Assembly (NCBI RefSeq): GCF_001612685.1 | Contig: NZ_BDAY01000095.1 | Coordinates: 1-45,939 of the forward strand | Length of the DNA: 45,939 nt | Direction of reading: 5' to 3' | Source: Nocardia altamirensis NBRC 108246 | GTDB lineage: Bacteria > Actinomycetota > Actinomycetes > Mycobacteriales > Mycobacteriaceae | Part shown: positions 17,134 through 26,639 of the stretch, one piece after another | How the letters are laid out: every line of letters starts with the position of its first letter | Position numbering within the stretch: position 1 is the stretch's first letter | Notes under the pieces: model-generated | Databases searched by the model: none | What the model was told of the DNA's origin: nothing | Seen by the model: only the letters and a program-made list of their open reading frames with translations | Made by a program: the position numbers and the translations under genes

Positions 17134-20100
17134 ATGATGACCCCCGAACAAGAGAACGAGCAGCTCAGGGCTTTGCTGCGGAAGTCGCTCGCGACGATCC
17201 GCGAGCTGAACGCGGCAGTCGGCACCGATCCGGCGGCGCCCATCGCGATCATCGGCACGGCATGTGAACTCCCCGGCGGCGCCGATTCCCCGGAAGCCTT
17301 CTGGGAGCTGTTGAACTCCGGAAAGTCGTGCGAGCGTGACGCGCCCGCGAGCGAGTGGCTGCGGGGCGTGCACGACAGGTACTTCGCGCAGCACCCGGCC
17401 GCGGCCGCTTACGCGCCGGCGAACTATCTCGAACGCGACGTGATGCGTTTCGATCCACGGCCTTTCGCCATCTCGCCCAACGAAGCGCGTGAGATGGATC
17501 CGACCCAGCGGCTCGCGTTGACGTTGACGACCCAGGCGCTCGAACGAGCGGGCTACAACCCGTGGCGGATGACCGGCAAGGTCGGCGTCTACTTCGGCGT
17601 CATCGGCGGCGAATACGGCGCGCTGGCCCGAAAGTCGACGATGCCTGGCCATTACGTGGCGACCGGAACGCTGGACAGCGTGGTGTCCGGCAGGATCAGC
17701 CACACCTTCGACTTCGACGGGCCCGCGCTGTCCATCGACACGGCGTGCTCGTCGTCGCTGGTCGCGCTGCACCTGGCCTGCGAGGGCATTCGCAACGGGG
17801 ACTGCGATATCGCGGTGGTCGGCGGGGTGAACCTGCTGCTCGACCCCTCGGTGGTCGGCACGCTCGCCGGTTTCGGCGCACTGTCGATGGACGGCCGCTG
17901 CCGCCCGTTCACCGAGGACGGTCATGGCTACGGTCGCGGCGAAGGTGGCGTCGTCGTCGTGCTGAAGCGTCTTGCCGACGCCAAGAACGACCGTGACAAT
18001 GTGCTCGCGCTGGTCCGCGCCACGGCGGTCAATCACGACGGCCGGTGCAGCGGCTTGACGGTGCCGAACGGCCGGGCGCAACGGGACTTGCTGACCGAAG
18101 CATTGCGCAAGGCGAACGTGCGCGGGTCCGAGGTGGACTACCTCGAAACCCACGGCACTGGAACACCACTGGGCGACCCGATCGAACTGACGGCGGCCAG
18201 TGCCGCGTACTGCCAGGATCGACCGGCCGATCGCCCACTCATCGTCGCCTCCAACAAGGCGCAGATCGGCCATCTGGAGGCCGCTTCCGGCCTGGCTTCG
18301 TTGCTCAAAGCGGTTCTGGTGCTCCAGCATCGCCGTATCCCCGCCCAGCCGGGAGCCGACCCACTCAGCCGCGCGATCGACTTCGACACGCTGCGATTGC
18401 GGGTCCCCGACGCGCAGGTCGACATTCCGGACGGCGACGTGCTCGCCGCCGTCAGCTCATTCGGCTTCAGCGGAACGAACGCGCACGTGGTGATCGGCAG
18501 TGCGGAGGCGCAGGCTCCCGTAGCGCGTACCGAGCGCCGCACGCATGCACTACTGTTCGGCGCCCGTTCCGCTTCGGCGTTGTCGACCACCATCGACGAC
18601 GCGCTGCACTACCTGCGCAGCACGTCCGCCACCGCGGAGGATGTGTGCTTCACCTACGCCACCGGTCGCGCACACGGCCCCTTCCGCACCTACGTAACCG
18701 GAGCGAACCGCGAAGAGCTGCTCGCCGCCCTCGAAACACTGTCCACTACACCGCAGTTCACGACACGGTCCCAATTGACTCGAACCGGCCCGCTGAAGCT
18801 CGCCTTCGTGATCTCGGGACTCATTCCGCAGCAACCGGATCCGCGAGCCGCCGCCTGGCACCGCGAGTTCGCCGGATTCCGCGCCGGTTTCGACGCCGTC
18901 GCCACCGCATGGACGGCGCACCGTGGCACCCCCCTTTCGCCGGGTGCCCGGACCGAGCGGCCCGTCGAGTCGGCCTGCCATCAGCTCGCCGTGCTGTCCG
19001 GCCTCATCCATCTGTGGCGCAGTTTCGGTGTCCAGCCGGAGATCTGGTCCCCCGAAGGTATCGGCCTGTACGCCACCGCCCTCGAAACCGGTACGCGCAC
19101 CGCGGATTCGGTCATCGCGGAGTTGATCGACCTCTTCGCGGCCGCACATCCGCAAGCGATTCTGCTGACGACCGGTGTTACCGCACTCCGCATCCCGGAA
19201 GCAGCGGCCCCAACCAGCGCGCCCGCGCAGACAACTCGCTTCGACGCCGCCGTGATCGACCCGGTCACCGGTGCGTTCCTCACCCCCCGAACCGCACACG
19301 ACCCTGCGTACTGGGCACCGGCCGCAGCCGCCGAACCCGACCTGGCCACCAGCGCACGTCGCTGCCTCGAGCACGAGGTGCGAGTGGCGGTCGTGCTCGG
19401 GCTAGGCTCGGCCAGTACGCCGATCGAGTCGCTCTCGGTGGTCGAACTCGATCCGGACACCCCGGACGCCCTGCTCACGGCGCTACTACGCCTGTACGAG
19501 CTGGGTGCGGACATCGAGTGGACACCCTGCTACGAGACCTCGCAGGCACGCCGCATCCTCGTGCCCACCTCGGTCTTCGAAGAGTCGACCTACGTCATCG
19601 AAGCCCCTGATCTCGAAGCCACGCACCTCGATGTCGCACACGGCGACGACCCGCTGGAACCCCGCACCCACCCCTCTCCTCGCGGCAGCTCCGAACTGGA
19701 CTTCGTGCTCTCGCCCGCCGCACTCCCGCTGGCCGACACCCACCACATCGTGCACATCGGCTATTTCGCGGAGATGGTCCTGCGCGCCATCGCCAAGGCC
19801 GCCCCGGGAGCCCGGTTCGACATCGCGGAGATGACCTTCAGCACCGCGCTGGTCGTGACCGAGCAGCCGGTCTCGCTCAGGCTCGTCTTCGATGACCCCG
19901 ACTCCGCCACACCACGATTCGGCTTCTATTCGCTGACCGACCCGGCGACCAATCGCTGGCGAACACACGTCGCCGGCGCGCTCACCCGACGGTCGGGTCC
20001 GCCTGCGGTCTTCGCCGAAATCACCGGCGGATCAGCAGAATTCCACACCGTGTACAGCGCGTCGGAGTTCTACGCTGCGATGGAGCACCGCGGCCTGCGA

Positions 20101-21618
20101 TTGGGCCCGAGCGTGCGCGCGGTCGGCACGGTTCGTCGTGCGGGTTCCGTCGCGATCGCCGATGTCGATCCCGTCCATGCCCTCCGCCCCGACCGCGCCG
20201 TAACCAGGGTCGCCCCCGGCATTCTCGACGCCTGCGCGCAGGTCTTCCACGCGCTCATGCCCGACATCGTCTCGCCGACAGCCGCTTTCATGGTCGACCG
20301 GATGGCAGGCCTGATCGTGCGCCCCGGCGCGCCGGTGGCGCCGCGCACGATCCGGGTCGACAACGTCCGGCTCGCCCCCGACGGCAAGAGCGTCATCGGC
20401 CGGTTCGCCGTGCTCGATGCCGAGGCCGCCGTCATCGTCGAATGCCAGGAGTGCACGGTCCGATGGATCGACAGCGGCATCGACTCGGTCATCGCCGCCT
20501 CGGGGGCGCTGGCCGACACGCTGCGGCTGAGCCCGGCGGAGCTCGACGAGATCGACACGGCCACCGGGCCGGTCGCCCAGCTGTTGCTCGAGGCGGCCAT
20601 CGTGCGGTTGATCGCCGAGCTGACCGGGCTCAGGGCCGAGGAGATCAACGCCGCCGACACCACCGCCTCGCTCGGCATCGATTCGATCCAGGCGACCAGG
20701 TTGTACCTGGCCCTCGAACCGGTCAACCCGCGCGAGCGTGTCGAGCTGACCGACGTCGTGCAGGGCATCGCCATCGCCGAACTGGCGGATCGGCTGCGTG
20801 TCGGGCCCGCGCCGAAGGTCGAAAGTCCCTCCGGCAAGCCGTATCTCGGACCACGCGCCTCCGACGCTCCGCTCTTGCTGCTTTGCCTCCCGTATGGCGG
20901 CGGCAGCACGCTGCTGTTCCACGGCTGGCAGGACCGGCTCCCCGCGGACATCGAGGTGTGCCCGGTCGCCCTGCCAGGCCGCGGCACCAGGCTCGCCGAA
21001 CCCCTGATTCCTGACGTCTATCGGATCGTCGACGACCTTGTCGCCGAAGTGCTCCGCACCGTCGACAGACCCTTCGCCCTGTACGGGCACAGCGCGGGCG
21101 GATTGATCGGCTACCTGCTCGCGCAGCGCCTGCGCGAGCAGGGGCATCCGGGACCGTGTCACCTGTTCCTCGGTGCGTTCAGCAGCCCCGATCACACCGG
21201 CAACCCCTTCTACCTCGGGTGCCGGAAAGACCTGCGCCAGGCCGGTTATCCGGACCTGCCGACCGCCGACCAGATCCGCGCGATGACCGATCCGCAGCTC
21301 GCCGAGCTGGCCTGGCTGCTGAAGTTCCCGGCAGCCGATGCCGACCCTGCCTTCCTCCGGATGGCACTGCCCATCCTGGCCAACGACATTCGCATGGTGG
21401 GCAGCTTCCAGCACGCCGAGGCGAAAGTGCTCGACGTGCCGATCACCGCATTGCACGGCCGCACCGACGATCGAGTCACCGAGGAGCACATGCGTGGCTG
21501 GTCGGCATGGACCTCCGCCGAGTTCGACCTGCGCGTGCTGGAGGGCGATCACTTCTTCGTGCACACCGAGCAGCGCCGTGACGACGTGCTGGACATTCTC
21601 GCGAAGGCGCTCCGATGA
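17134..21618 (+). CDS. Type I PKS protein 3: KS - inactive AT - DH/PT-like - ACP - TE
   Basis: A 1494-residue protein. ATG 17134 is used; ATG 17137 is better spaced from AAGGA and equally likely. A charged helix (~4-30) looks like a docking coiled coil. KS3 (~35-455) is intact: Cys205, His340, His380. Residues ~551-815 align along a whole AT fold (FVISGLIPQQ, LAVLSGLIHLWRSFGVQPE, DPAYW), but the elbow reads WSPEGIGLYA, with Gly642 in place of Ser and Glu641 in place of His. Residues ~855-1115 form a DH/product-template-like double hotdog with the second motif LDACAQ (Asp1032, Gln1036) kept; the usual HxxxGxxxxP is altered to HHIVHIG (870-876). ACP3 carries Ser1184. A type II-like thioesterase (~1225-1494, GHSAG Ser1320, late His in GDHFFVH) releases the product. 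Confidence 0.92.
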   Translation: MMTPEQENEQLRALLRKSLATIRELNAAVGTDPAAPIAIIGTACELPGGADSPEAFWELLNSGKSCERDAPASEWLRGVHDRYFAQHPAAAAYAPANYLERDVMRFDPRPFAISPNEAREMDPTQRLALTLTTQALERAGYNPWRMTGKVGVYFGVIGGEYGALARKSTMPGHYVATGTLDSVVSGRISHTFDFDGPALSIDTACSSSLVALHLACEGIRNGDCDIAVVGGVNLLLDPSVVGTLAGFGALSMDGRCRPFTEDGHGYGRGEGGVVVVLKRLADAKNDRDNVLALVRATAVNHDGRCSGLTVPNGRAQRDLLTEALRKANVRGSEVDYLETHGTGTPLGDPIELTAASAAYCQDRPADRPLIVASNKAQIGHLEAASGLASLLKAVLVLQHRRIPAQPGADPLSRAIDFDTLRLRVPDAQVDIPDGDVLAAVSSFGFSGTNAHVVIGSAEAQAPVARTERRTHALLFGARSASALSTTIDDALHYLRSTSATAEDVCFTYATGRAHGPFRTYVTGANREELLAALETLSTTPQFTTRSQLTRTGPLKLAFVISGLIPQQPDPRAAAWHREFAGFRAGFDAVATAWTAHRGTPLSPGARTERPVESACHQLAVLSGLIHLWRSFGVQPEIWSPEGIGLYATALETGTRTADSVIAELIDLFAAAHPQAILLTTGVTALRIPEAAAPTSAPAQTTRFDAAVIDPVTGAFLTPRTAHDPAYWAPAAAAEPDLATSARRCLEHEVRVAVVLGLGSASTPIESLSVVELDPDTPDALLTALLRLYELGADIEWTPCYETSQARRILVPTSVFEESTYVIEAPDLEATHLDVAHGDDPLEPRTHPSPRGSSELDFVLSPAALPLADTHHIVHIGYFAEMVLRAIAKAAPGARFDIAEMTFSTALVVTEQPVSLRLVFDDPDSATPRFGFYSLTDPATNRWRTHVAGALTRRSGPPAVFAEITGGSAEFHTVYSASEFYAAMEHRGLRLGPSVRAVGTVRRAGSVAIADVDPVHALRPDRAVTRVAPGILDACAQVFHALMPDIVSPTAAFMVDRMAGLIVRPGAPVAPRTIRVDNVRLAPDGKSVIGRFAVLDAEAAVIVECQECTVRWIDSGIDSVIAASGALADTLRLSPAELDEIDTATGPVAQLLLEAAIVRLIAELTGLRAEEINAADTTASLGIDSIQATRLYLALEPVNPRERVELTDVVQGIAIAELADRLRVGPAPKVESPSGKPYLGPRASDAPLLLLCLPYGGGSTLLFHGWQDRLPADIEVCPVALPGRGTRLAEPLIPDVYRIVDDLVAEVLRTVDRPFALYGHSAGGLIGYLLAQRLREQGHPGPCHLFLGAFSSPDHTGNPFYLGCRKDLRQAGYPDLPTADQIRAMTDPQLAELAWLLKFPAADADPAFLRMALPILANDIRMVGSFQHAEAKVLDVPITALHGRTDDRVTEEHMRGWSAWTSAEFDLRVLEGDHFFVHTEQRRDDVLDILAKALR

Positions 21619-23165
21619 CGGCCGGATCGGCTACGGCCCCAAAGGAATATGACGTGGTCGTGATCGGCGCCGGACCCGTCGGCCTGTTCACCGCCGTGCT
21701 GCTCGGCCAGTACGGTGTGCGCACGCTGGTGGTGGAACGCAGGCCACAGATGTACACCTATCCGCGCGCGATCGGCATCGACGACGAGACCATGCGCGCG
21801 ATGCAGGCGATCGGCATCGCGGACAGTCAACTGCCCCAACTGAAGTACGCGCCGACCATCGAATACCTGTCCCCGGTCGGCTATTCGCGGTTCCAGCCGC
21901 CTGCTACACCCGGCCCGTACGGTCACCCGTTCCTGGCGACCTTCCTGCAGCCGCGACTCGAGGAAGGCTTGCGGGCCAGGCTGGCCGAACTGCCCTCGGT
22001 CGAATTGCGCACCGGCATCGAGTTCGTCGACTTCGACGAGGCGGGCGGAATCATCACCCTGATGCGCGACGCCGACGGCCGGGAACTGCGGGCGTGCTCC
22101 CGCTTCCTGCTCGGTTGCGACGGTGGCCGCAGCCGCGTCCGCCAACAGGTGGGGGTGGAACTGCTCGGCGCGACCCAGGAAGAGAAGTGGTTGGTGGTCG
22201 ACGTGCGCGATGACGAGGTCCTGGCCGAGGCCATGCGTAGCCGTCACCAGGACGCCTGCGCTCAGCCGATGGTGTCGATCACGCTGCCGGAAGGCCTGCG
22301 CCGCATCGAATGCCGACTCGCGGCCGATTCCGCGCGCACCGAAGCCGTAGGGCCGGAGCTCATTCGGGACGCATTGCGCCCCTTGGTCGCCGACCACCCG
22401 GTCGACGTGGTGCGAGCAGCCGTGTACGAACGTTACTTTCGCCATGCCGAGCAGCTGCGTGCCGGCAACGTCTTCCTGCTCGGCGACGCCGCCCATCTCG
22501 TGCCGCCCTACGGCGGTCAAGGGCTGTGCTCCGGCATCCGCGATGCGATCAACCTGGCTTGGAAACTCGCATTCGTGCTCGGCGGCAGGCTCCCCGTCGA
22601 GGTGCTCGACAGCTACGACCGCGAGCGCGGTGATCACATGAAGCGCACCGTGGCCTTCGTCAGGCACCTGGCCCGCCGCATCGAAGGCGACACCGGCGAA
22701 GGCCAAGTGGAAGAGGGACTTTCGGTCGCCGATCAGCGCCGCGCGAAGCCCGCGCCCGAGTACGCCACCGGCTTCTTCGACGAAAAGGCAGGCGGGGGTG
22801 CGATGTTCCCGCAGCCGACGGTGGTGAGTGACGGTGTCGCGCGCCCGCTCGACGATGTCCTAGGCCCCGGCTTCGCCGTGCTGGTCCGCACCAACAGTCG
22901 GATCGCGGGCATCGGGTGGCGGGCCCTGTTCGGTCCCGACACGTTCGTTGCCCAGGTACGGACGCTCGACGGTCCGCGGCATGCCGAACCGGGTGTCCCC
23001 GTGCTCGGCGATCCGACCGGCGAGCTGGTCAGCGCCATCGGCGCCGCCGACTTCGTGGTGCTGCGCCCCGACCGCTTCGTGTTCGCCGCGTATCGGGACG
23101 AGCAGGCGCCGAGGGTGGCCGAGCGGCTGTCGGCCTGGCGCCGATCCGAAGGCGGCGTGCGATGA
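21615..23165 (+). CDS. FAD-dependent aromatic monooxygenase (MhpA/PHBH-like) 1
   Basis: A 516-residue class A flavoprotein monooxygenase that would hydroxylate an aromatic or polyketide substrate using NAD(P)H and O2. The Rossmann motif is VVVIGAGPVGL near residue 13, the DG motif is GCDGGRSRVR (~residue 170) and the second FAD motif is GDAAHLVPPYGGQG (~residue 292), followed by DAINLAWKL. The C-terminal ~110 residues resemble the thioredoxin-like domain of the 3-(3-hydroxyphenyl)propionate hydroxylase and anthracycline hydroxylase families. The ATG overlaps the PKS stop (ATGA), so it is translationally coupled to the PKS and most likely tailors its product. The substrate is unknown. Confidence 0.9.
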   Translation: MTAGSATAPKEYDVVVIGAGPVGLFTAVLLGQYGVRTLVVERRPQMYTYPRAIGIDDETMRAMQAIGIADSQLPQLKYAPTIEYLSPVGYSRFQPPATPGPYGHPFLATFLQPRLEEGLRARLAELPSVELRTGIEFVDFDEAGGIITLMRDADGRELRACSRFLLGCDGGRSRVRQQVGVELLGATQEEKWLVVDVRDDEVLAEAMRSRHQDACAQPMVSITLPEGLRRIECRLAADSARTEAVGPELIRDALRPLVADHPVDVVRAAVYERYFRHAEQLRAGNVFLLGDAAHLVPPYGGQGLCSGIRDAINLAWKLAFVLGGRLPVEVLDSYDRERGDHMKRTVAFVRHLARRIEGDTGEGQVEEGLSVADQRRAKPAPEYATGFFDEKAGGGAMFPQPTVVSDGVARPLDDVLGPGFAVLVRTNSRIAGIGWRALFGPDTFVAQVRTLDGPRHAEPGVPVLGDPTGELVSAIGAADFVVLRPDRFVFAAYRDEQAPRVAERLSAWRRSEGGVR

Positions 23166-24829
23166 GCGAGCGACCAACGGGCACAGCCGAACAACCGGTG
23201 GATGTCCTGATCGTCGGCGCAGGCCCGGTCGGCCTCACGCTCGCGATTGCCCTCGCCGACAACGGCGTGCGCCCACGCATCGTCGACAAGCTCGACGGGT
23301 GGTCGGAGCTGAGCAAGGCGATGACGCTGACCCCGCGCACCCTCGAATGCTTTCGCATGCTCGGCCTCGCCGACCGTTTCCTCGCGGACGGCATCCTGTC
23401 GCGCCGTATCCACCACTACACCGAGCGCCGCAACCCCATCGCGGTCACCGATCTGGCCAAGCTCGACGGTGAATTCCACGGCGTGCTGCACCTGAGCCAG
23501 AGCCGGACGATCGGGATTCTCGCCGCCGCCCTGGCCGAGCGCGGCATCGCGGTGGAACGCGGCCGCGAACTGACCGAGATCGAGTCGACCGGGAGCGGTC
23601 ACCGGTGCACGGTCGCCACGGTCGACGGCGCGGTCAGCACGATCACGGCGCGCTACGTGGTGGGAGCCGACGGCAGCCGCAGCCGGGTCAGGGAGCTGAT
23701 CGGCACCGCGTTCGACGGCGCGGAGCAGTCGGAGACCTTCATCATGGCCGACATCGAAATGGCCGGTTTCCCTTACCATCCCGAGGACCGGCACGCGTTC
23801 TACCTCGACGAGGGCACCTTCTTCACCATCCTGCCGATCGACGGGCGCTACTTCCGGCTCATCTCCACCTGCCGCGTCGCGTCCGCGGCGGTCGACGAGG
23901 AATTCATCCTGCGCCGCTTCGACGCACTGCTGCGCACGGTCGGCCTCGCGCACGTCAAACTCGGTGATCCGTTCTGGCTCACCCGGTTCAACCCCCGCCA
24001 GTATCTCGCCGAACAGCTGCACGTGCACGGGGTCTTCCTCGTCGGTGATGCCGCGCACATCCAAAGCCCTATCGGCGCACAGGGATTGAACACCGGCATC
24101 CAAGACTCGATGAACTTGGCGTGGAAGCTCGGCGTTGCGCTTCGGCACGGCAACACGGGCGTACTGAACAGCTATCACGAGGAGCGCCATCCGGTCGCGC
24201 AGCGCCTCTTCGAGTACAACAACGTGCTCAGCGAGCGCATCTTCGGCCGAAACCGGCTCAAACGCCAGTTCTTGCGCTACCAGAACTATTTGCTGCGCCT
24301 GCCGTCGTTCCACGCCGAAGAGCTCGCGAAGGTCAGCCAGTATCGCGTCAGCTACCCGGCGGGCGGACTGTTCGCCCGCCCGACCGCTGGCGCGCACCCC
24401 GCAGGCCCGCGGCTCCGTGTAGGAGACCGTATGCCGTACTGCGTTTTCGACGCAGCCGACGGCACCCCGTTCCGGCTGCTCGCTGAACTCGGCGCGCACC
24501 GCCACGTGCTCCTGGTCTTTGTCGGCGAGGATCTCGATGCGCCGGAAACCGTTGCAGCGCAGTGGCAGTCCGAGTTGACCCGCTACGTCGTCTACGACCG
24601 ACCGTCGCCTCGACAGCGATATCGGCGGCCGGAAGGCGTCGACGTCCTCTTCGACAGGTCGGGGCGTTGGCGCGAGCTGCACAAGGTGCCATCGCACACC
24701 AGCGTGCTGATCCGCCCGGACGGCTACATCGCGGCGCTGTTCCGCAACGGCGATCATCGTGCGCTCGAAACCTATTGGGACCTACTCACATCGACCACGC
24801 CACCCCAGCACCCCGAGGACAGACTATGA
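23162..24829 (+). CDS. FAD-dependent monooxygenase 2
   Basis: A 555-residue enzyme of the same class A family as the preceding gene. ATG 23162 overlaps the previous stop (ATGA). The motifs are VLIVGAGPVGLTLA at the N-terminus, VGADGSRSRVR, and GDAAHIQSPIGAQGLNTGIQ followed by DSMNLAWKLG. The C-terminal ~130 residues again look like a thioredoxin-type fold. The two monooxygenases differ clearly in sequence, so this is probably not a recent duplication, and two separate oxidations are likely. The substrate probably carries an aromatic or enolised ring made by the PKS, which fits the absence of ketoreductases; this is inference. Confidence 0.9.
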   Translation: MSERPTGTAEQPVDVLIVGAGPVGLTLAIALADNGVRPRIVDKLDGWSELSKAMTLTPRTLECFRMLGLADRFLADGILSRRIHHYTERRNPIAVTDLAKLDGEFHGVLHLSQSRTIGILAAALAERGIAVERGRELTEIESTGSGHRCTVATVDGAVSTITARYVVGADGSRSRVRELIGTAFDGAEQSETFIMADIEMAGFPYHPEDRHAFYLDEGTFFTILPIDGRYFRLISTCRVASAAVDEEFILRRFDALLRTVGLAHVKLGDPFWLTRFNPRQYLAEQLHVHGVFLVGDAAHIQSPIGAQGLNTGIQDSMNLAWKLGVALRHGNTGVLNSYHEERHPVAQRLFEYNNVLSERIFGRNRLKRQFLRYQNYLLRLPSFHAEELAKVSQYRVSYPAGGLFARPTAGAHPAGPRLRVGDRMPYCVFDAADGTPFRLLAELGAHRHVLLVFVGEDLDAPETVAAQWQSELTRYVVYDRPSPRQRYRRPEGVDVLFDRSGRWRELHKVPSHTSVLIRPDGYIAALFRNGDHRALETYWDLLTSTTPPQHPEDRL

Positions 24830-25788
24830 AGGCACTGCGATTCGATCGGATCGGCTCACTGGACGCGCTGACGCTCACCGATGTGCTTCGCCCGGACGTC
24901 GTCGCGGGTGAGGTGGTCGTGCGCGTGCATGCCGCGGGCGTCAACCCGAGCGACTTCAAGAATGTGCTCGGCAAGTTCCCCTACACCACGGTCCCGCGCA
25001 TCCCCGGCCGCGACTTCGCCGGTGTCGTCGTCGCAGGCCCGTGTGCACTCGTCGGACAGGAAGTGTGGGGCAGCGGTAGGGAACTCGGCTTCGTCCGCGA
25101 CGGGTCGCACGCCGAGTACCTCGCGCTACCCGCTGAGGGTGTGGCCCGCAAGCCGGCCACCCTGACCTTCGCCGAGGCCGCCGCGTCCGGCGTGCCCTAC
25201 CTGACCGCGTGGGAAGCGGTGGAGCGCACCGGCATCCAGGCCGGCACCACGGTGGTGCTCATCGGCATGGGTGCGGTCGGCACGGCCGCGTATCTGCTCG
25301 CCGTCGCCCGCGACGCCGATGTCGTTGTCGGCGTTCGTCGTTCGGAGCATGCCGACGAACTGAACACCCGCGGTATCACGGCGTTCGTCCTGGACGAGGA
25401 GTTCCCCGCACGGGTGCACGAGCGGTTCGCAGACGGTGCCGAGGTGGTATTCGACACCACCGGATTCTGGCTGCCGACCGCGATCAAGGCGCTCCGCGCC
25501 GGCGGGCACGTCGCGGTGATCGCCGCTCCGTCCGACGGTCACGAGCGAGTCCCGGTGCTGGAGTTCTACCGTCGCGGTGCCACCCTCATCGGCGTCAACT
25601 CGGCCAGGCACGACACCATCGCCAGCGCGGTCGCGCTGAGCCGCATCGGCGAGCTGTTCGAATCGGGTGCGTTGCCGGTGCCGACCGGCATCGTCACCCG
25701 GCCGCTGGACAAGGCCGTCGAGACCTATCGCGATCTGGCCGAGGGCGCCACCGACAAGTTCGTCTTCACCAACGACCTCAACGACTGA
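24826..25788 (+). CDS. MDR-superfamily NADPH-dependent reductase (quinone oxidoreductase-like)
   Basis: A 320-residue medium-chain dehydrogenase/reductase. It starts at ATG 24826 in an ATGA overlap with the monooxygenase gene. The N-terminal GroES-like domain contains VHAAGVNPSDFKN and IPGRDFAGVV, and the Rossmann motif is VLIGMGAVGTAAYLL (~residue 145). No structural or catalytic zinc cysteines are seen, so this is the zinc-free quinone reductase/enoyl reductase branch rather than an alcohol dehydrogenase. As the PKS lacks any reductive domain, the enzyme could act in trans as an enoyl reductase, or reduce a quinone formed by the monooxygenases. Context supports a role in the pathway; the exact step is open. 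Confidence 0.85.
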   Translation: MKALRFDRIGSLDALTLTDVLRPDVVAGEVVVRVHAAGVNPSDFKNVLGKFPYTTVPRIPGRDFAGVVVAGPCALVGQEVWGSGRELGFVRDGSHAEYLALPAEGVARKPATLTFAEAAASGVPYLTAWEAVERTGIQAGTTVVLIGMGAVGTAAYLLAVARDADVVVGVRRSEHADELNTRGITAFVLDEEFPARVHERFADGAEVVFDTTGFWLPTAIKALRAGGHVAVIAAPSDGHERVPVLEFYRRGATLIGVNSARHDTIASAVALSRIGELFESGALPVPTGIVTRPLDKAVETYRDLAEGATDKFVFTNDLND

Positions 25789-25794
25789 CAACCC

Positions 25795-26637
25795 ATGCCT
25801 GTCTTCGTCTTTCCCGGCCAGGGCTCGCAGTTTCCCGGGATGGGACTCGAGCTGTTCGACGAGTTTCCCGAGATCGTCCGCGAGGCCGAGGCGGTCCTCG
25901 GCTACTCGGTGCGCGAGGTGTGCGTGGAACCGGGCGGTGCGCGCCTCGCACAGACCCGCTATGCGCAACCGGCCATCTACGCCGTGAATGTCTTGACCTA
26001 TCTCCGTTTTCAGCGCAGGTCGGCAGTGCGGCCCTCGTATCTGCTCGGGCACAGCCTGGGGGAGTACTGCGCGTTGTTCGCCGCCGGTGTCGTCGATTTC
26101 GCGACCGGACTGCGGCTGGTTGCCCTGCGCGGCGCACTGATGGCCGAAGCGGAGGACGGCGCGATGGCCGCGGTCGTCGGCCTGACCGCGGAGCAGGTCG
26201 AGGCCACCGCGGCGACCTGGCCGGGTGGCGGATTGTGGGTGGCGAACCTGAATACCCCGGACCAGGTGGTCATTTCGGGCGGTGTCGAACCGGTCCGCGC
26301 CGCCCGCGAGCACTTTTTGGCCGCGGGCGCGACCCGCTATGTCGTCTTGCCGGTGAGCGGGGCGTTCCATTCACCGCTGATGGCGACCGCGCAGGCCGGA
26401 TTCGCCGCCGTACTTGCGGACGCGCCGTTGCATGCGCTCCGAATTCCCGTGGTGGCCAACCTGACCGGTGCGCCACACACCGACGCGGGGCTGCGCGACT
26501 CGCTGGCCGCACAGATCTGCGGCCCCGTTCGCTGGGCGGACAGCATCCGGCTGCTGTTGGACCGCGGCGAGACCCGGTTCATCGAAACCGGGGCTCGCCG
26601 GGTGCTGACGCCGATGATCGAGAAGATCGCCTCCTGA
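25795..26637 (+). CDS. Discrete trans-acting malonyl-CoA:ACP acyltransferase
   Basis: A 280-residue FabD-like acyltransferase. All catalytic elements are present: FPGQGSQFPGMG at the N-terminus, GHSLGEY with nucleophile Ser87, and GAFHSPLM with His192. A Phe before the His and a Ser after it is the usual mark of malonyl-CoA specificity. It begins 6 nt after the MDR gene and is the last gene of the operon. Since every in-line AT of the three PKS proteins is dead or deleted, this enzyme most likely loads all three ACPs in trans. It could instead be an ordinary FabD, but its place in the PKS operon argues otherwise. Confidence 0.92.
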   Translation: MPVFVFPGQGSQFPGMGLELFDEFPEIVREAEAVLGYSVREVCVEPGGARLAQTRYAQPAIYAVNVLTYLRFQRRSAVRPSYLLGHSLGEYCALFAAGVVDFATGLRLVALRGALMAEAEDGAMAAVVGLTAEQVEATAATWPGGGLWVANLNTPDQVVISGGVEPVRAAREHFLAAGATRYVVLPVSGAFHSPLMATAQAGFAAVLADAPLHALRIPVVANLTGAPHTDAGLRDSLAAQICGPVRWADSIRLLLDRGETRFIETGARRVLTPMIEKIAS

Positions 26638-26639
26638 AC

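Noticed and set aside
11269..21618. A PUFA-synthase or enediyne-type iterative PKS
   Set aside because: There are no tandem ACPs, no PfaD-like enoyl reductase and no KR; the arrangement is modular with three KS domains and a terminal thioesterase.
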